Source: Dyella sp. AtDHG13 (GTDB taxonomy: Bacteria > Pseudomonadota > Gammaproteobacteria > Xanthomonadales > Rhodanobacteraceae). Taken from it: a stretch of DNA of 64,000 nt. The DNA lies in contig NZ_QICJ01000001.1 of the NCBI RefSeq assembly GCF_003201105.1, positions 62,001 to 126,000 of the forward strand, written 5' to 3'. The notes under the pieces were generated by a model. That model saw only the letters and a list, made by a program, of their open reading frames with translations. It ran no database searches and was not told where the DNA came from. Position 1 is the first letter of the stretch; the number at the start of each line of letters is the position of its first letter. A program made the position numbers and the translations under genes. Positions 56,236 to 64,000 of the stretch are shown here, in pieces.

Positions 56236-57549
56236 TCAGCGCTCGAACAAGGCGATCGACTCCACGTGCGCGGTATGGGGGAACATGTCCATTACCCCCG
56301 CCGCGCTCAGGCGGAACCCGTGCTTCTGCACGAGGATGCCGGCATCGCGGGCCAGCGAGCCCGGATGGCACGACACGTAGACGATGCGCCGGGTTTCCTT
56401 GTGCGGCAGGTATTCCAGCACCTTGTCCGCGCCGGCCCGCGGCGGGTCGAGCAGCAGCTTGTCCCAGGGCTGCCTGGCCCAGTGCGCGTGCCGCTGGTCT
56501 TCGAACAGGTTGGCCACCTCGAAGCGTGCATGGGTGATGCCGTTGCGCGCGGCGTTCTCCGCGGCGCGCTCCACCAGGCCGTGCTCGCCTTCCACGCCCA
56601 CCACCTCCGCCACGCGGCGGCCAATGGGCAGGGTGAAGTTGCCCAGGCCGCAGAACAGATCGAGCACGCGATCGGTCGGCTGCGGATCGAGCAGCTCCAT
56701 CGCCCGCGCCATCATGCGGCGGTTCATGCCGGCGTTCACCTGCACGAAGTCGAGCGGGCGGAATTCCAGCTCCACGTCCTCGATGGCTGCATCGCCACTG
56801 GGAATGCGAAACGCCAGGCGCGGCGCCTCCGGCCACAGCGGATGCACGCTGGTCACGCCGCCCGGCTGCAGGTACATGGCGAAGCCATGTTGCTTGCCGA
56901 ACTCGATCAGCGCCGACTGGTCGCGCTCGCTCAGCGGCACCATGTGACGGAACACCAGCGCGACGACATCGTCGCCGGCGGCGAACTCGATCTGCGGAAT
57001 GTCCGCCGCCGCATCCATGCCGCTCACCAGTTCGGCGAGCAGGCCGATCTTGGGACCCAGCGCCGGATGCACGACCTCGCACTGCGTGATGTCGGCCACG
57101 AAGCGCGGATTGCTTTCCTCGCGGAAACCCACCAAGACGCGCCCCTTCTTCGCCACGGATCGCACGGACAGGCGCCCCTTGCGACGGTAAGCCCACGGCT
57201 CGTCGGTGACCGGCGACAGCCAGGCTTCCGGCATTACCTTGCCGATGCGCTCGAAGTTGTCCTTCAGCACCCGCTGCTTCACCTCGATCTGCGAGGCGGC
57301 ATCCAGGTGCTGCAGCGAGCAGCCGCCGCACTGGCCGAAGTGCTGGCAGCGTGGCTCCACGCGATGCGGCGAACGGGTCAGCAGCTCCACCACCTCGGCC
57401 TCGTCGTAATGGCGATGCCGCTTGCGGATGCGCAGCTTGACCTCTTCGCCCAGCAGCGCGCCGCTGACGAACACGGCCTTGCCGTCGATGCGCGCGACGC
57501 CTTTGCCTTCATGGCTGAGGTCGGTGATGGTGGCTTCGAATTCTTTCAT
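56236..57549 (-). CDS. rlmD: 23S rRNA (uracil-1939-C5)-methyltransferase
   Basis: 437 aa. TRAM domain (about 1-60), [4Fe-4S] cysteines C68, C74 and C77 in CQHFGQCGGC plus one in ITQCEVV, and the SAM domain VLDLFCGLGNFTLP with catalytic Cys in VYVSCHPGSLARD. Methylates U1939 of 23S rRNA using SAM. Confidence 0.95.
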   Translation of the reverse strand: MKEFEATITDLSHEGKGVARIDGKAVFVSGALLGEEVKLRIRKRHRHYDEAEVVELLTRSPHRVEPRCQHFGQCGGCSLQHLDAASQIEVKQRVLKDNFERIGKVMPEAWLSPVTDEPWAYRRKGRLSVRSVAKKGRVLVGFREESNPRFVADITQCEVVHPALGPKIGLLAELVSGMDAAADIPQIEFAAGDDVVALVFRHMVPLSERDQSALIEFGKQHGFAMYLQPGGVTSVHPLWPEAPRLAFRIPSGDAAIEDVELEFRPLDFVQVNAGMNRRMMARAMELLDPQPTDRVLDLFCGLGNFTLPIGRRVAEVVGVEGEHGLVERAAENAARNGITHARFEVANLFEDQRHAHWARQPWDKLLLDPPRAGADKVLEYLPHKETRRIVYVSCHPGSLARDAGILVQKHGFRLSAAGVMDMFPHTAHVESIALFER

Positions 57550-57575
57550 TGCAGGTGTCGTATTCCAGAAACGCG

Positions 57576-57604
57576 CGCGCCCGGATCAGCGGGACCCGGG
57601 CGCG
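57576..57604. terminator. Hairpin between the ydbL-like gene and rlmD
   Basis: Perfect 9-bp stem CGCGCCCGG/CCGGGCGCG with an 11-nt loop. The T-run after it on the minus strand is poor (CGCGTTTCTGG), so termination after the ydbL-like gene may be partial. Confidence 0.45.
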
Positions 57605-57679
57605 GTGATCGGGCTGGTAGCCAGTTCGCCGGCCCGCGTCGGGCGGCGCCAGGGAACGGGCCGTGAATGGGCGAGTGGC

Positions 57680-58285
57680 TTACTTCTGCTTCCAGGCGCC
57701 CGAAGGGTCCTGATAATACCAGCCCTGGCGCGCCCGCTCGATCCAGCCCTTGGCGAAGGTGGCGCGGATCTGCGACTCCCACTCCGGGTGATTGTTGGCA
57801 TTGGCCACTTCGCGATACAGGGCGTTGCGGTCGCGGTTCTCGTCGGCCACGGCGGCGTTCACGCCCGCGCGCTGGTCGAGCGGCAGCTTGCCGGCGTCGC
57901 GCACGGCCACCAGGCCGTCCTGGGTGAAACCCAGCACGCCGCTGTTGAACAGCGGCGCCAGCGTGTCACGGAAGCGTGCCTGCATGCGCCCGTGGATCGC
58001 GTCCGTCGTCGCCGTCTGGATGCGCAGGTTGGGCGCATCGGCCGCATAGGCGGCCGGAATCAGCAGGTCCAGCAGCATGGCGGAGGGCTGGCCGCCTTTT
58101 TTCGGCGCCGGCGCGGGCTCGTTGTTCTTGGCGGGCGGCGCAGGCGTCGCGTTGTCCAGCACGGTGCCGATGAACTGGTCGGCCGCCTTCTGCGCGGCGG
58201 CTTCGGGGAAATAGACGTTGATGGTGACGCACCCCACCAGCGCGACCAGCAACAGGGTCAGCAATCCATAGACAAGCTTGCGCAT
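57680..58285 (-). CDS. YdbL/DUF1318 protein with lipoprotein N-terminus, possible YnbE-YdbL fusion
   Basis: 201 aa. Signal peptide with lipobox LVALVGC (Cys19). After it comes a beta-type stretch VTINVYFPEAAAQKAADQFI, a Pro/Ala linker and the DUF1318 domain (about 95-200: ALYREVANANNHPEWESQIR, RARQGWYYQDPSGAWK). E. coli YdbL is only about 110 aa and the separate lipoprotein YnbE has a similar N-terminus, so this gene may combine both. It lies 52 nt downstream of the ydbH-like gene. Confidence 0.75.
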   Translation of the reverse strand: MRKLVYGLLTLLLVALVGCVTINVYFPEAAAQKAADQFIGTVLDNATPAPPAKNNEPAPAPKKGGQPSAMLLDLLIPAAYAADAPNLRIQTATTDAIHGRMQARFRDTLAPLFNSGVLGFTQDGLVAVRDAGKLPLDQRAGVNAAVADENRDRNALYREVANANNHPEWESQIRATFAKGWIERARQGWYYQDPSGAWKQK

Positions 58286-58337
58286 CTTCGACTCCTTCGG
58301 GACGGTGTGGGGCGGTGGCGCCTGATTCGACAGGCCC

Positions 58338-60359
58338 TTAGTGGACTTCCGGTCCGTTGCCCTCGATGGCGGCCTTCAGGCGACGGACGAGGGTCGGCCA
58401 GTCGACCTGGGTCTGGTGACCGATCACCTGCAGGCGCGGCAGTCCGCTGCCCTCGACGATAGTGTAGCCGTCGGCGTCGTTGTCCAGGCCACCCATGTGG
58501 CACACGGAAGCCTGCAGCGTGCAACTGAGACCGATGCGCTTGTAACCGAAGGTCTTGAACAGCTTGAGCACCGCGCCCTGCAAACCAGCCGCCGCGCCGC
58601 CGCCACCGACCGTGGTCAGGTTGTTCACGGCGCGTTGACTGATGCGCCCGCCACTGCCTGCCAGCAGGCTGGCCTTGAAGGCGACGGGATTCCAGTTGAC
58701 CAGGCGCAGCTCGTCGATGGAGCCATCCATGCGGCCGGTGATGTTGCCGAAGTCGAAGACGCTGGTCATGGCGCCCAGGTCGAGCTGGCGTAGCTGCACG
58801 TCACTGGTAAGCACGGGACTGGGGCCGAAGGGGCTTTGCAGGGCCAGGCGCGTGATGTCGATGAAGCCGTCGAACACATTGACCGACAGGCCGCCCTCGA
58901 GCTCGAAGCGGTCGTCCACCCAGCGCAAGGCCGGAACGGCGCCGCCCAGCGTGCCCGGAAACTCCGGCCAGCCCATGGCGCGCGAGAACGCCGCCATGTC
59001 GATGCCCGCAAAAGCCAGCGAGGTTTCCAGTCGCCGTCCCTTAGACGCCGCGGGGCGCCATTCCAGATCGCCCACGTGCACGCGGCCGTTGAGCAGCGGA
59101 ATATCGACCGAGTGCTGCAGGCTGAGCGCGCCGCTGCGGCTTTGCCAGCGCATCTGCGCGGGCCCGTGCGGCATGCGATAGACCTGCAGGGCCTGCCAGG
59201 ACAGCGTGGTCGCCGGCCGATCGGCGTTGGCGTTCCAGTCGAGGCCGCCATGCAGGCCCTTCACGCCCAGCCGGCCTTCGCCGTCCGCTGCGTCCAGGCC
59301 ATCGGTATCGAAGGCAAAGCTGCGCAGGCCATCGGCGCCGAGATCCAGGTTGCCGCTGAGCTGCCCCTGGATGTGCATGTCGCGCAGCCCCAGCGTGGCC
59401 AGCCATGCCTGTCCATAGCGCTGATAGGCAGCAGGGAAACGCGATTGCAGGCGGTCGAGCTTGAGCTGCTGCAGATCGCCCTTGGCATTGAACGCCATGG
59501 AGCCGTCGAGCTGCAGCGCATCGGCATCGGCCACGCGCAGGCGGCTGAAATCGACCGCACCATTGTGCGTGGCCGCGGACAGGCTCAACTGCACGGAGTG
59601 ATCGGGCAGCCGGGCAAAGATGGGGCCCAGCAGCAATTCGCCGCCTCGCAGGCTGGCATCGAGATCGATGCGCGACGGTGCGCTGGTCGTATCGATATTC
59701 AGGCGTCCATTGCCGTTGACGGACTGTCCCGCCAACGCGCCGCCCGGCGTATCGAAGCCGCCGCCGCTCAACGCGAACTGCCCGGATGCCTGCAAACCCT
59801 TGTCCTGCAGGTCCAGCGCCATGTCCGCATCCAGCTTGCCGCCGGTGGCGCGGCCGGACCACACCGTGCTCAGGATGCCCTGCAACCAGGCCAACGGCAC
59901 GCCCTTGAGGCTGATCTGCGCGTGCGTGGGCTGATCCAGCGGAAGCGCGGTGCTGGCCTGGATGGCCCCCTGCGACAGGTCGATCTGGAGCGTGTTGGCG
60001 GCTTGGTCGATCACCATCGACACTTTCGCATTGCTCAGCGCGCCACCCTGCGCACCCGACAGCTGGGCGACGCCATCGAACAGCCAGCGCATATGGGTGT
60101 CGCGCTGCAAGGTGCCCTGCAGGTCCACGCCGACGCGCTTCCAGCCCATGGACGGAACGTCGGCCTTGGCGGCCTTCAGGCTCAGCTTGAGTCCGCCCTG
60201 CCCGTCTTCGCCGATCTGCGATTGCACGCCCTGCATCTTGAGGCCGGGCACGGTCACCGTCTTCGCGCCCAGCGCCACATCCGCGCGGGCCGGCAAGGAC
60301 CAGGCCACCCCCAACAGGATGATCAGACTGAGCAGCAGGTGGCTTGATGTGGCACGCAT
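58338..60359 (-). CDS. YdbH-like AsmA/DUF748-type envelope protein
   Basis: 673 aa from 60359 (MRATSSHLLLSLIILLGVAW), one N-terminal membrane anchor, then a long run of short beta-strands typical of the bridge-like lipid-transport (AsmA/TamB/YhdP/YdbH) proteins. Typical is the C-terminal end KTFGYKRIGLSCTLQASVCHMGG with two Cys. YdbH with YnbE forms an intermembrane bridge in E. coli that helps move phospholipids; the pairing with YdbL here fits that system. Shorter than E. coli YdbH (about 880 aa). Confidence 0.8.
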   Translation of the reverse strand: MRATSSHLLLSLIILLGVAWSLPARADVALGAKTVTVPGLKMQGVQSQIGEDGQGGLKLSLKAAKADVPSMGWKRVGVDLQGTLQRDTHMRWLFDGVAQLSGAQGGALSNAKVSMVIDQAANTLQIDLSQGAIQASTALPLDQPTHAQISLKGVPLAWLQGILSTVWSGRATGGKLDADMALDLQDKGLQASGQFALSGGGFDTPGGALAGQSVNGNGRLNIDTTSAPSRIDLDASLRGGELLLGPIFARLPDHSVQLSLSAATHNGAVDFSRLRVADADALQLDGSMAFNAKGDLQQLKLDRLQSRFPAAYQRYGQAWLATLGLRDMHIQGQLSGNLDLGADGLRSFAFDTDGLDAADGEGRLGVKGLHGGLDWNANADRPATTLSWQALQVYRMPHGPAQMRWQSRSGALSLQHSVDIPLLNGRVHVGDLEWRPAASKGRRLETSLAFAGIDMAAFSRAMGWPEFPGTLGGAVPALRWVDDRFELEGGLSVNVFDGFIDITRLALQSPFGPSPVLTSDVQLRQLDLGAMTSVFDFGNITGRMDGSIDELRLVNWNPVAFKASLLAGSGGRISQRAVNNLTTVGGGGAAAGLQGAVLKLFKTFGYKRIGLSCTLQASVCHMGGLDNDADGYTIVEGSGLPRLQVIGHQTQVDWPTLVRRLKAAIEGNGPEVH

Positions 60360-60403
60360 GACGCGCCATTCTGCCAAAATCAGCTGAACGACACGGACTA
60401 GTC

Positions 60404-61159
60404 ATGCAACACCCGATTTCCAGCACCCCATCGGGGCACCGGAACGCGCCCGAGGCCGTCCGCGCGCTGGTGGCCGACGATGATCCGAGCAGCCGCTTCT
60501 TCCTGGTGGAAGCCTTGCGCAGCCTGGGGCTCGACGCGCATGCCTGCCACGATGGTCCGTCCGCCATCGCCATGGCCCGGCAGGAAGCCTTCGACCTGCT
60601 GCTGCTCGACTGCCGCATGCCCGGCGCCGGCGCCGAAGAAGTGCTGGCGGCGCTGCGTGGCGATCCGGATGCGCGCTCCAGTGACTGCACCGCCGTCGCG
60701 ACCAGCGCCGAGATGGACATGAAGCAACGCCAGCGCCTGCTGTCCTCGGAATTCAGCGAGGTGCTGCAGAAGCCCTGCAACCTGGCCGACCTGCGACGCA
60801 TCCTGGCCCTGGTGCAGGCCGGCACCACCAGCACGCCGCTGCTGGATGACGCACAGGCCATCGCGACCATGGGCGACGCCGAAGTGGTGAAAGCCATGCG
60901 CACACTGCTACGCGTGGAACTGACCGGCCTCTACCAGGACCTCGACGCGCTGCTGAACACCCCGGACGCGCTGGCAGATCGCCTGCATCGGCTGCGCTCG
61001 TCCTGCGGTTTCTGCGGCGCCACGGCCCTGGGCCTGCAGACGACGGTGCTGCAGCGTCACCTGAAGATGGGCCATGCGGGGGCATCGGTGCCTCTGTCGC
61101 GCTTCCGGCGTTCCCTGCTGGCCACCATCGAGGCGCTTGCCGCCGAGGACAAGGCCTGA
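60404..61159 (+). CDS. Response regulator with C-terminal HPt-like domain
   Basis: 251 aa. Receiver domain: acidic cluster D25-D27, phospho-acceptor D69 in LLLLDCRMP, K123 in LQKPC. C-terminal helical domain (about 145-250) has H195 in RLHRLRSSCGFCGA, which matches the HPt motif around the phospho-His. No DNA-binding or output domain. It probably works as a phosphorelay intermediate with a sensor kinase elsewhere. Divergent from the ydbH-like gene, convergent with recO. Confidence 0.82.
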   Translation: MQHPISSTPSGHRNAPEAVRALVADDDPSSRFFLVEALRSLGLDAHACHDGPSAIAMARQEAFDLLLLDCRMPGAGAEEVLAALRGDPDARSSDCTAVATSAEMDMKQRQRLLSSEFSEVLQKPCNLADLRRILALVQAGTTSTPLLDDAQAIATMGDAEVVKAMRTLLRVELTGLYQDLDALLNTPDALADRLHRLRSSCGFCGATALGLQTTVLQRHLKMGHAGASVPLSRFRRSLLATIEALAAEDKA

Positions 61160-61171
61160 GGCCACACCGGC

Positions 61172-61882
61172 TCAGCGGCGCGACATGGCCGCACCGAGCA
61201 CGTGCCACGCACGCAGCTCGCCGCCGCCCAGGTGGAAGCGGATCACCTCGCGCATCATCGTCCGCAATGCCGACAAGCCAGCCGCATCGGGCATCACGTC
61301 CGCGGCGAGCGCGATCAGATCGGCGCCACGCAAGGCATGCGCCGTACCGGCCCGACACGGCATGGGCCCCTGCTCCACCACATAGCGATAGAGCTGCGTG
61401 GACTCTACCGGCTCGCCAGACTCCGCCTCGAACTCCAGCTGAAGCGCATAGCCCACCGCCTCCAGCAGGTCGCGCTCGAAACGCCGCAGGCTCCATGCCA
61501 AGGGTTCGCCGCCGGCCAGGCGCGGCAGCGTGCGCGCGTAGGCGTCGAACAGCTCGGGCAGCGGATCCTGCCGCCCCGTCAGGCGGACAGCCAGCTCATT
61601 GAGATAAAGACCGGCAAGCCCCGCGTCCCCGACAAGACGCAACGGCGCCCCCACGCCTTCGGCCGACTGCAAGGTCGCCAGTTCGCCCCGCTGCATCAAG
61701 TCGAGCGACAGCAACTGGAAGGGTTCGAGCTGTGCGCGCTGCAGCCGCGCGCGCTCACGCCGCACGCCGCGTGCGACCACGCCGAGCCGCCCATGGTCCC
61801 TGGTCAGGCACTCGAGCAGCAGCGACGTCTCACGATAGGGCCGCGAGTGAAGAACATAGGCAGGCTGCTGTTCGATGCGCAT
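61172..61882 (-). CDS. recO: DNA repair protein RecO
   Basis: Recombination mediator of the RecFOR pathway, 236 aa. N-terminal OB fold with PAYVLHSRPYRETSLLLE and GRLGVVARGVR, followed by the helical domain LNELAVRL and LRRFERDLLEAVGYAL. No Cys-zinc motif is seen, as in many proteobacterial RecO proteins. It follows era in the usual rnc-era-recO order. Confidence 0.94.
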   Translation of the reverse strand: MRIEQQPAYVLHSRPYRETSLLLECLTRDHGRLGVVARGVRRERARLQRAQLEPFQLLSLDLMQRGELATLQSAEGVGAPLRLVGDAGLAGLYLNELAVRLTGRQDPLPELFDAYARTLPRLAGGEPLAWSLRRFERDLLEAVGYALQLEFEAESGEPVESTQLYRYVVEQGPMPCRAGTAHALRGADLIALAADVMPDAAGLSALRTMMREVIRFHLGGGELRAWHVLGAAMSRR

Positions 61883-61950
61883 GGAAAGGAGCGGTGCGCC
61901 CGGGTCATCCCGTCGTCAGGAATGGAGGTTGCCGGCAGGCGCAGGCGCGA

Positions 61951-62886
61951 TCAATCGGTGTAGCCGAACTTCTTCAGCATGGTCTCGTCGTCCACCCAGC
62001 CTTCGCGCACCTTGACCCAAAGGCGCAGGAACACCTTGCGCTCGAAAGCGCGCTCCATGTGGCGGCGTGCCGACGTGCCGATAGCCTTGAGCTGCGCGCC
62101 GCCATTGCCGATCACGATGGCCTTCTGGCCTTCGCGCTCCACCCAGATGACGGCGTGAATCTCGGCGACACCGTCCTCGCGATCCTTGAATTGCTCGATC
62201 TCGACGGTGGTGGCGTAGGGCAGCTCCTGGTCCAGCCGCAGCATCAGCTGTTCGCGCACCATCTCCGCGGCGAGGAAGCGCTCGCTGCGATCGGTGATCT
62301 CGTCCTCGCCGAATACCGGCGGCTGCACCGGCAGACGCTTGAGAATGCCCGCTTCCAGGTCCTTCAGGCCCTTTTCCTTCAGGGCGCTGACGTAATACAC
62401 GTCGTCGAAGCTGTGACGCGTCATCAACTCCACCACGAACGGCAGCATGGCCGACTTTTCCTTGGCCAGGTCGACCTTGTTGATCACCAGCAGGCGCGGC
62501 ACCTTCTGCTCCACCAGCGCGTCGTAGAGGGCCTCGTCCTCGTCCGTCCAGCGGCCGGCCTCGATCACCTGCACGACCACGTCCACTTCGCTGATCGCCG
62601 ACCGGGCCGCCCGGTTCAGGCTGCGATTCATGGCGCGCTTGGCGCCACGATGCAGGCCCGGCGTATCGACGTACATGATCTGGCCGGCTTCGCTGGTGGC
62701 GATGCCCAGGATGCGGTGGCGGGTGGTCTGCGGCCGCGGGCTGACGATGGACAAGCGGAACCCGATCAGCGCGTTGAGCAGGGTCGATTTGCCCACATTG
62801 GGGCGACCGGCGAGCGCCACGGTGCCGCAGCGGAAATCGTCGTGGGGAAGTTCGGCGGGCGCGCCGAGATCGAGTTCGTCGTTCAT
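61951..62886 (-). CDS. era: GTPase Era
   Basis: Essential ribosome-assembly GTPase for the 30S subunit. 311 aa: G1 [10 protein letters not shown]3 DTPG, G4 NKVD, and a C-terminal KH domain with [18 protein letters not shown] that binds the 3' end of 16S rRNA. Overlaps rnc by 4 nt. Confidence 0.97.
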   Translation of the reverse strand: MNDELDLGAPAELPHDDFRCGTVALAGRPNVGKSTLLNALIGFRLSIVSPRPQTTRHRILGIATSEAGQIMYVDTPGLHRGAKRAMNRSLNRAARSAISEVDVVVQVIEAGRWTDEDEALYDALVEQKVPRLLVINKVDLAKEKSAMLPFVVELMTRHSFDDVYYVSALKEKGLKDLEAGILKRLPVQPPVFGEDEITDRSERFLAAEMVREQLMLRLDQELPYATTVEIEQFKDREDGVAEIHAVIWVEREGQKAIVIGNGGAQLKAIGTSARRHMERAFERKVFLRLWVKVREGWVDDETMLKKFGYTD

Positions 62887-63539
62887 GAATTCAGTTCCTG
62901 CAATCGGCGCAGCACGGTTTCAGCGGCGTCCTGTTCGGCGGCGCGGCGACTGGTGCCGCGACCCTCGGCGCGGATCGGCGCCGGCTCGGTGATTTCGCAG
63001 GACACGTCGAAGGTCTTGGCGTGGTCTTCGCCATGGCTGTCGATCAGATCGTACTGCGGCAAGGGCCAGCCGCGCGCCTGCAGGAGTTCCTGCAGGCGGG
63101 TCTTGGCGTCCTTGGAGGATCGCGGGATAGCGGCCACCAGCGGCTCGAACAGCGCGCGCACCACGGCGCGGCAGGCGTCGAACCCGGCGTCCAGGTAAAC
63201 CGCCGCCACCAGCGCCTCGAAGGCGTCGGCCAGGATCGACTCACGCCTAAAGCCGCCGCTCTTCAGCTCGCCGGAGCCCAGTTTCAGTTCGTCGCCCAGC
63301 TCCAGCTCGCGGGCGATCACGGCTAGCGCCTGGCCGTTCACCAGCTGGGCCCGCAAGCGGGACATCTCGCCCTCGCTGGCGTTGGGGTGGGCCTCGTACA
63401 GCAGTTCCGCCACGACGACGCCCAGCAGGGCGTCGCCAAGGAACTCCATCCGCTCATTGTTCGGCCGGCCGGCGCTGCGATGCGTCAGCGCCAGCTGCGC
63501 AAGGGAGGGATCGCGAAATCGATAGTCGAGCTTGGTCAA
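62883..63539 (-). CDS. rnc: Ribonuclease III
   Basis: Double-strand-specific endonuclease for rRNA and mRNA processing. 218 aa: catalytic signature [13 protein letters not shown], second acidic site [15 protein letters not shown], and a C-terminal dsRNA-binding domain (about 150-215) ending [18 protein letters not shown]. 15 nt after the DUF4845 gene. Confidence 0.97.
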   Translation of the reverse strand: MTKLDYRFRDPSLAQLALTHRSAGRPNNERMEFLGDALLGVVVAELLYEAHPNASEGEMSRLRAQLVNGQALAVIARELELGDELKLGSGELKSGGFRRESILADAFEALVAAVYLDAGFDACRAVVRALFEPLVAAIPRSSKDAKTRLQELLQARGWPLPQYDLIDSHGEDHAKTFDVSCEITEPAPIRAEGRGTSRRAAEQDAAETVLRRLQELNS

Positions 63540-63554
63540 ATCCAGAGCCTGTGC

Positions 63555-63932
63555 TTAACCGTCGACATTGCCCTGCAGCTCTACGCTCTTTTCGAAGTGC
63601 ACGAGGAAGTCGATGTTGTACATGAAGGGAATGCGCTTGTCGTAGCTGACGTTGAGCTCCGTGGCGTTGCCGGTGCGCTTGAGGCTGATGTCCTGCGGCG
63701 TGATGGTGTCATCGCTCACGTATTGGAAGTCCAGCTTCTTCATCAGCGCACCGCGGACCTCCGCCGGAGTCTTGGCGGCGTTTTCCGAAGCCAGCTGATT
63801 CATGGCCTTCGTCACGCCCATGAACTCGGTGTACGCAGGCACCAGCTTCATCGCCATGTAGCCGAAAAAGCCCACCACCATGAGCACCACGAGAAACCCG
63901 ATCAGGGTGATGCCTTTCTGCTTCGATTTCAT
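63555..63932 (-). CDS. DUF4845 membrane protein
   Basis: 125 aa with an N-terminal pilin-like hydrophobic segment (GITLIGFLVVLMVVGFFGYM) and a small periplasmic domain. Found in gammaproteobacteria between lepB and rnc; lepB would lie just beyond the window end. Function unknown. Confidence 0.88.
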   Translation of the reverse strand: MKSKQKGITLIGFLVVLMVVGFFGYMAMKLVPAYTEFMGVTKAMNQLASENAAKTPAEVRGALMKKLDFQYVSDDTITPQDISLKRTGNATELNVSYDKRIPFMYNIDFLVHFEKSVELQGNVDG

Positions 63933-64000
63933 AGTCCCCTCGCTATGCCGCCTCGCGGCGATTTCCGGCTGACTGGCATGGCGCCACCGAACCGCTCCGG

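Overview
The window is a GC-rich (roughly two-thirds G+C) chromosomal segment packed with genes on both strands. Gene content and order point to a gammaproteobacterium of the Xanthomonadales/Lysobacterales, most likely Rhodanobacteraceae (Dyella, Luteibacter, Frateuria or Rhodanobacter type). Clues are ftsK-lolA next to ald/trxB, the aat neighbourhood, a CopL-like leader protein before an RND metal pump, an S-methyl-5'-thioinosine phosphorylase, and the set DUF4845-rnc-era-recO. I see no rRNA, tRNA, CRISPR array, prophage or intact transposase gene. The assignment is inference from gene families, not from a marker gene.

Layout. 1-6 kb: a minus-strand heavy-metal efflux operon (copL-like, czcC, czcB, czcA). 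6-9.2 kb: a large sensory diguanylate cyclase. 9.4-13.3 kb: DUF1275, lolA, ftsK. 13.3-19.4 kb: ald, trxB, a DUF482 acyltransferase-like protein, a serine hydrolase, aat. 19.4-21.4 kb: a glutathionylspermidine-synthase-like operon (DUF350, DUF1190, GSP synthase). 21.5-24.7 kb: DUF1905, a methyltransferase, ispG, fnr. 24.8-33 kb: acetyl-CoA hydrolase/transferase, phospholipase D, xseA, and an acetolactate-synthase-like/aldehyde dehydrogenase pair. 33-39.9 kb: a broken phosphate permease, TraB/GumN, an S10 peptidase, DUF4386, a CPBP protease, a HAD phosphatase. 39.9-44.9 kb: an AraC regulator divergent from an alcohol dehydrogenase, a ClC transporter, YdcF. 45-50.5 kb: a lipase-like protein, an ECF sigma factor with a membrane partner, YigZ, an ABC exporter. 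50.5-57.5 kb: cutC, aspartylglucosaminidase, a cold-shock gene, and a salvage/recycling run (thioinosine phosphorylase, FMN reductase, hpt, nagZ, CYTH, rlmD). 57.7-64 kb: YdbL/YdbH envelope proteins, a receiver-HPt protein, recO, era, rnc, DUF4845.

Most genes are housekeeping. The most unusual signal is between genes. A family of short non-coding elements (about 110-270 bp) has terminal inverted repeats starting GAGCCTGTTC or GAGCCYGCTC, TNA-type flanking triplets, and REP-like palindromes inside. Four of the five recognisable copies butt directly against a TGA stop codon. In one of these, and in the fifth copy that lies clear of a gene, the flanking triplet is an exact duplication. They look like miniature transposable elements that use stop codons as targets. 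One copy marks the breakpoint of the truncated phosphate-permease pseudogene. Other leads are a structured leader upstream of ald, a 21-bp-spaced direct repeat between the AraC regulator and its target, an RND pump lacking one of the three canonical proton/metal-relay acids, and a possible YnbE-YdbL fusion.
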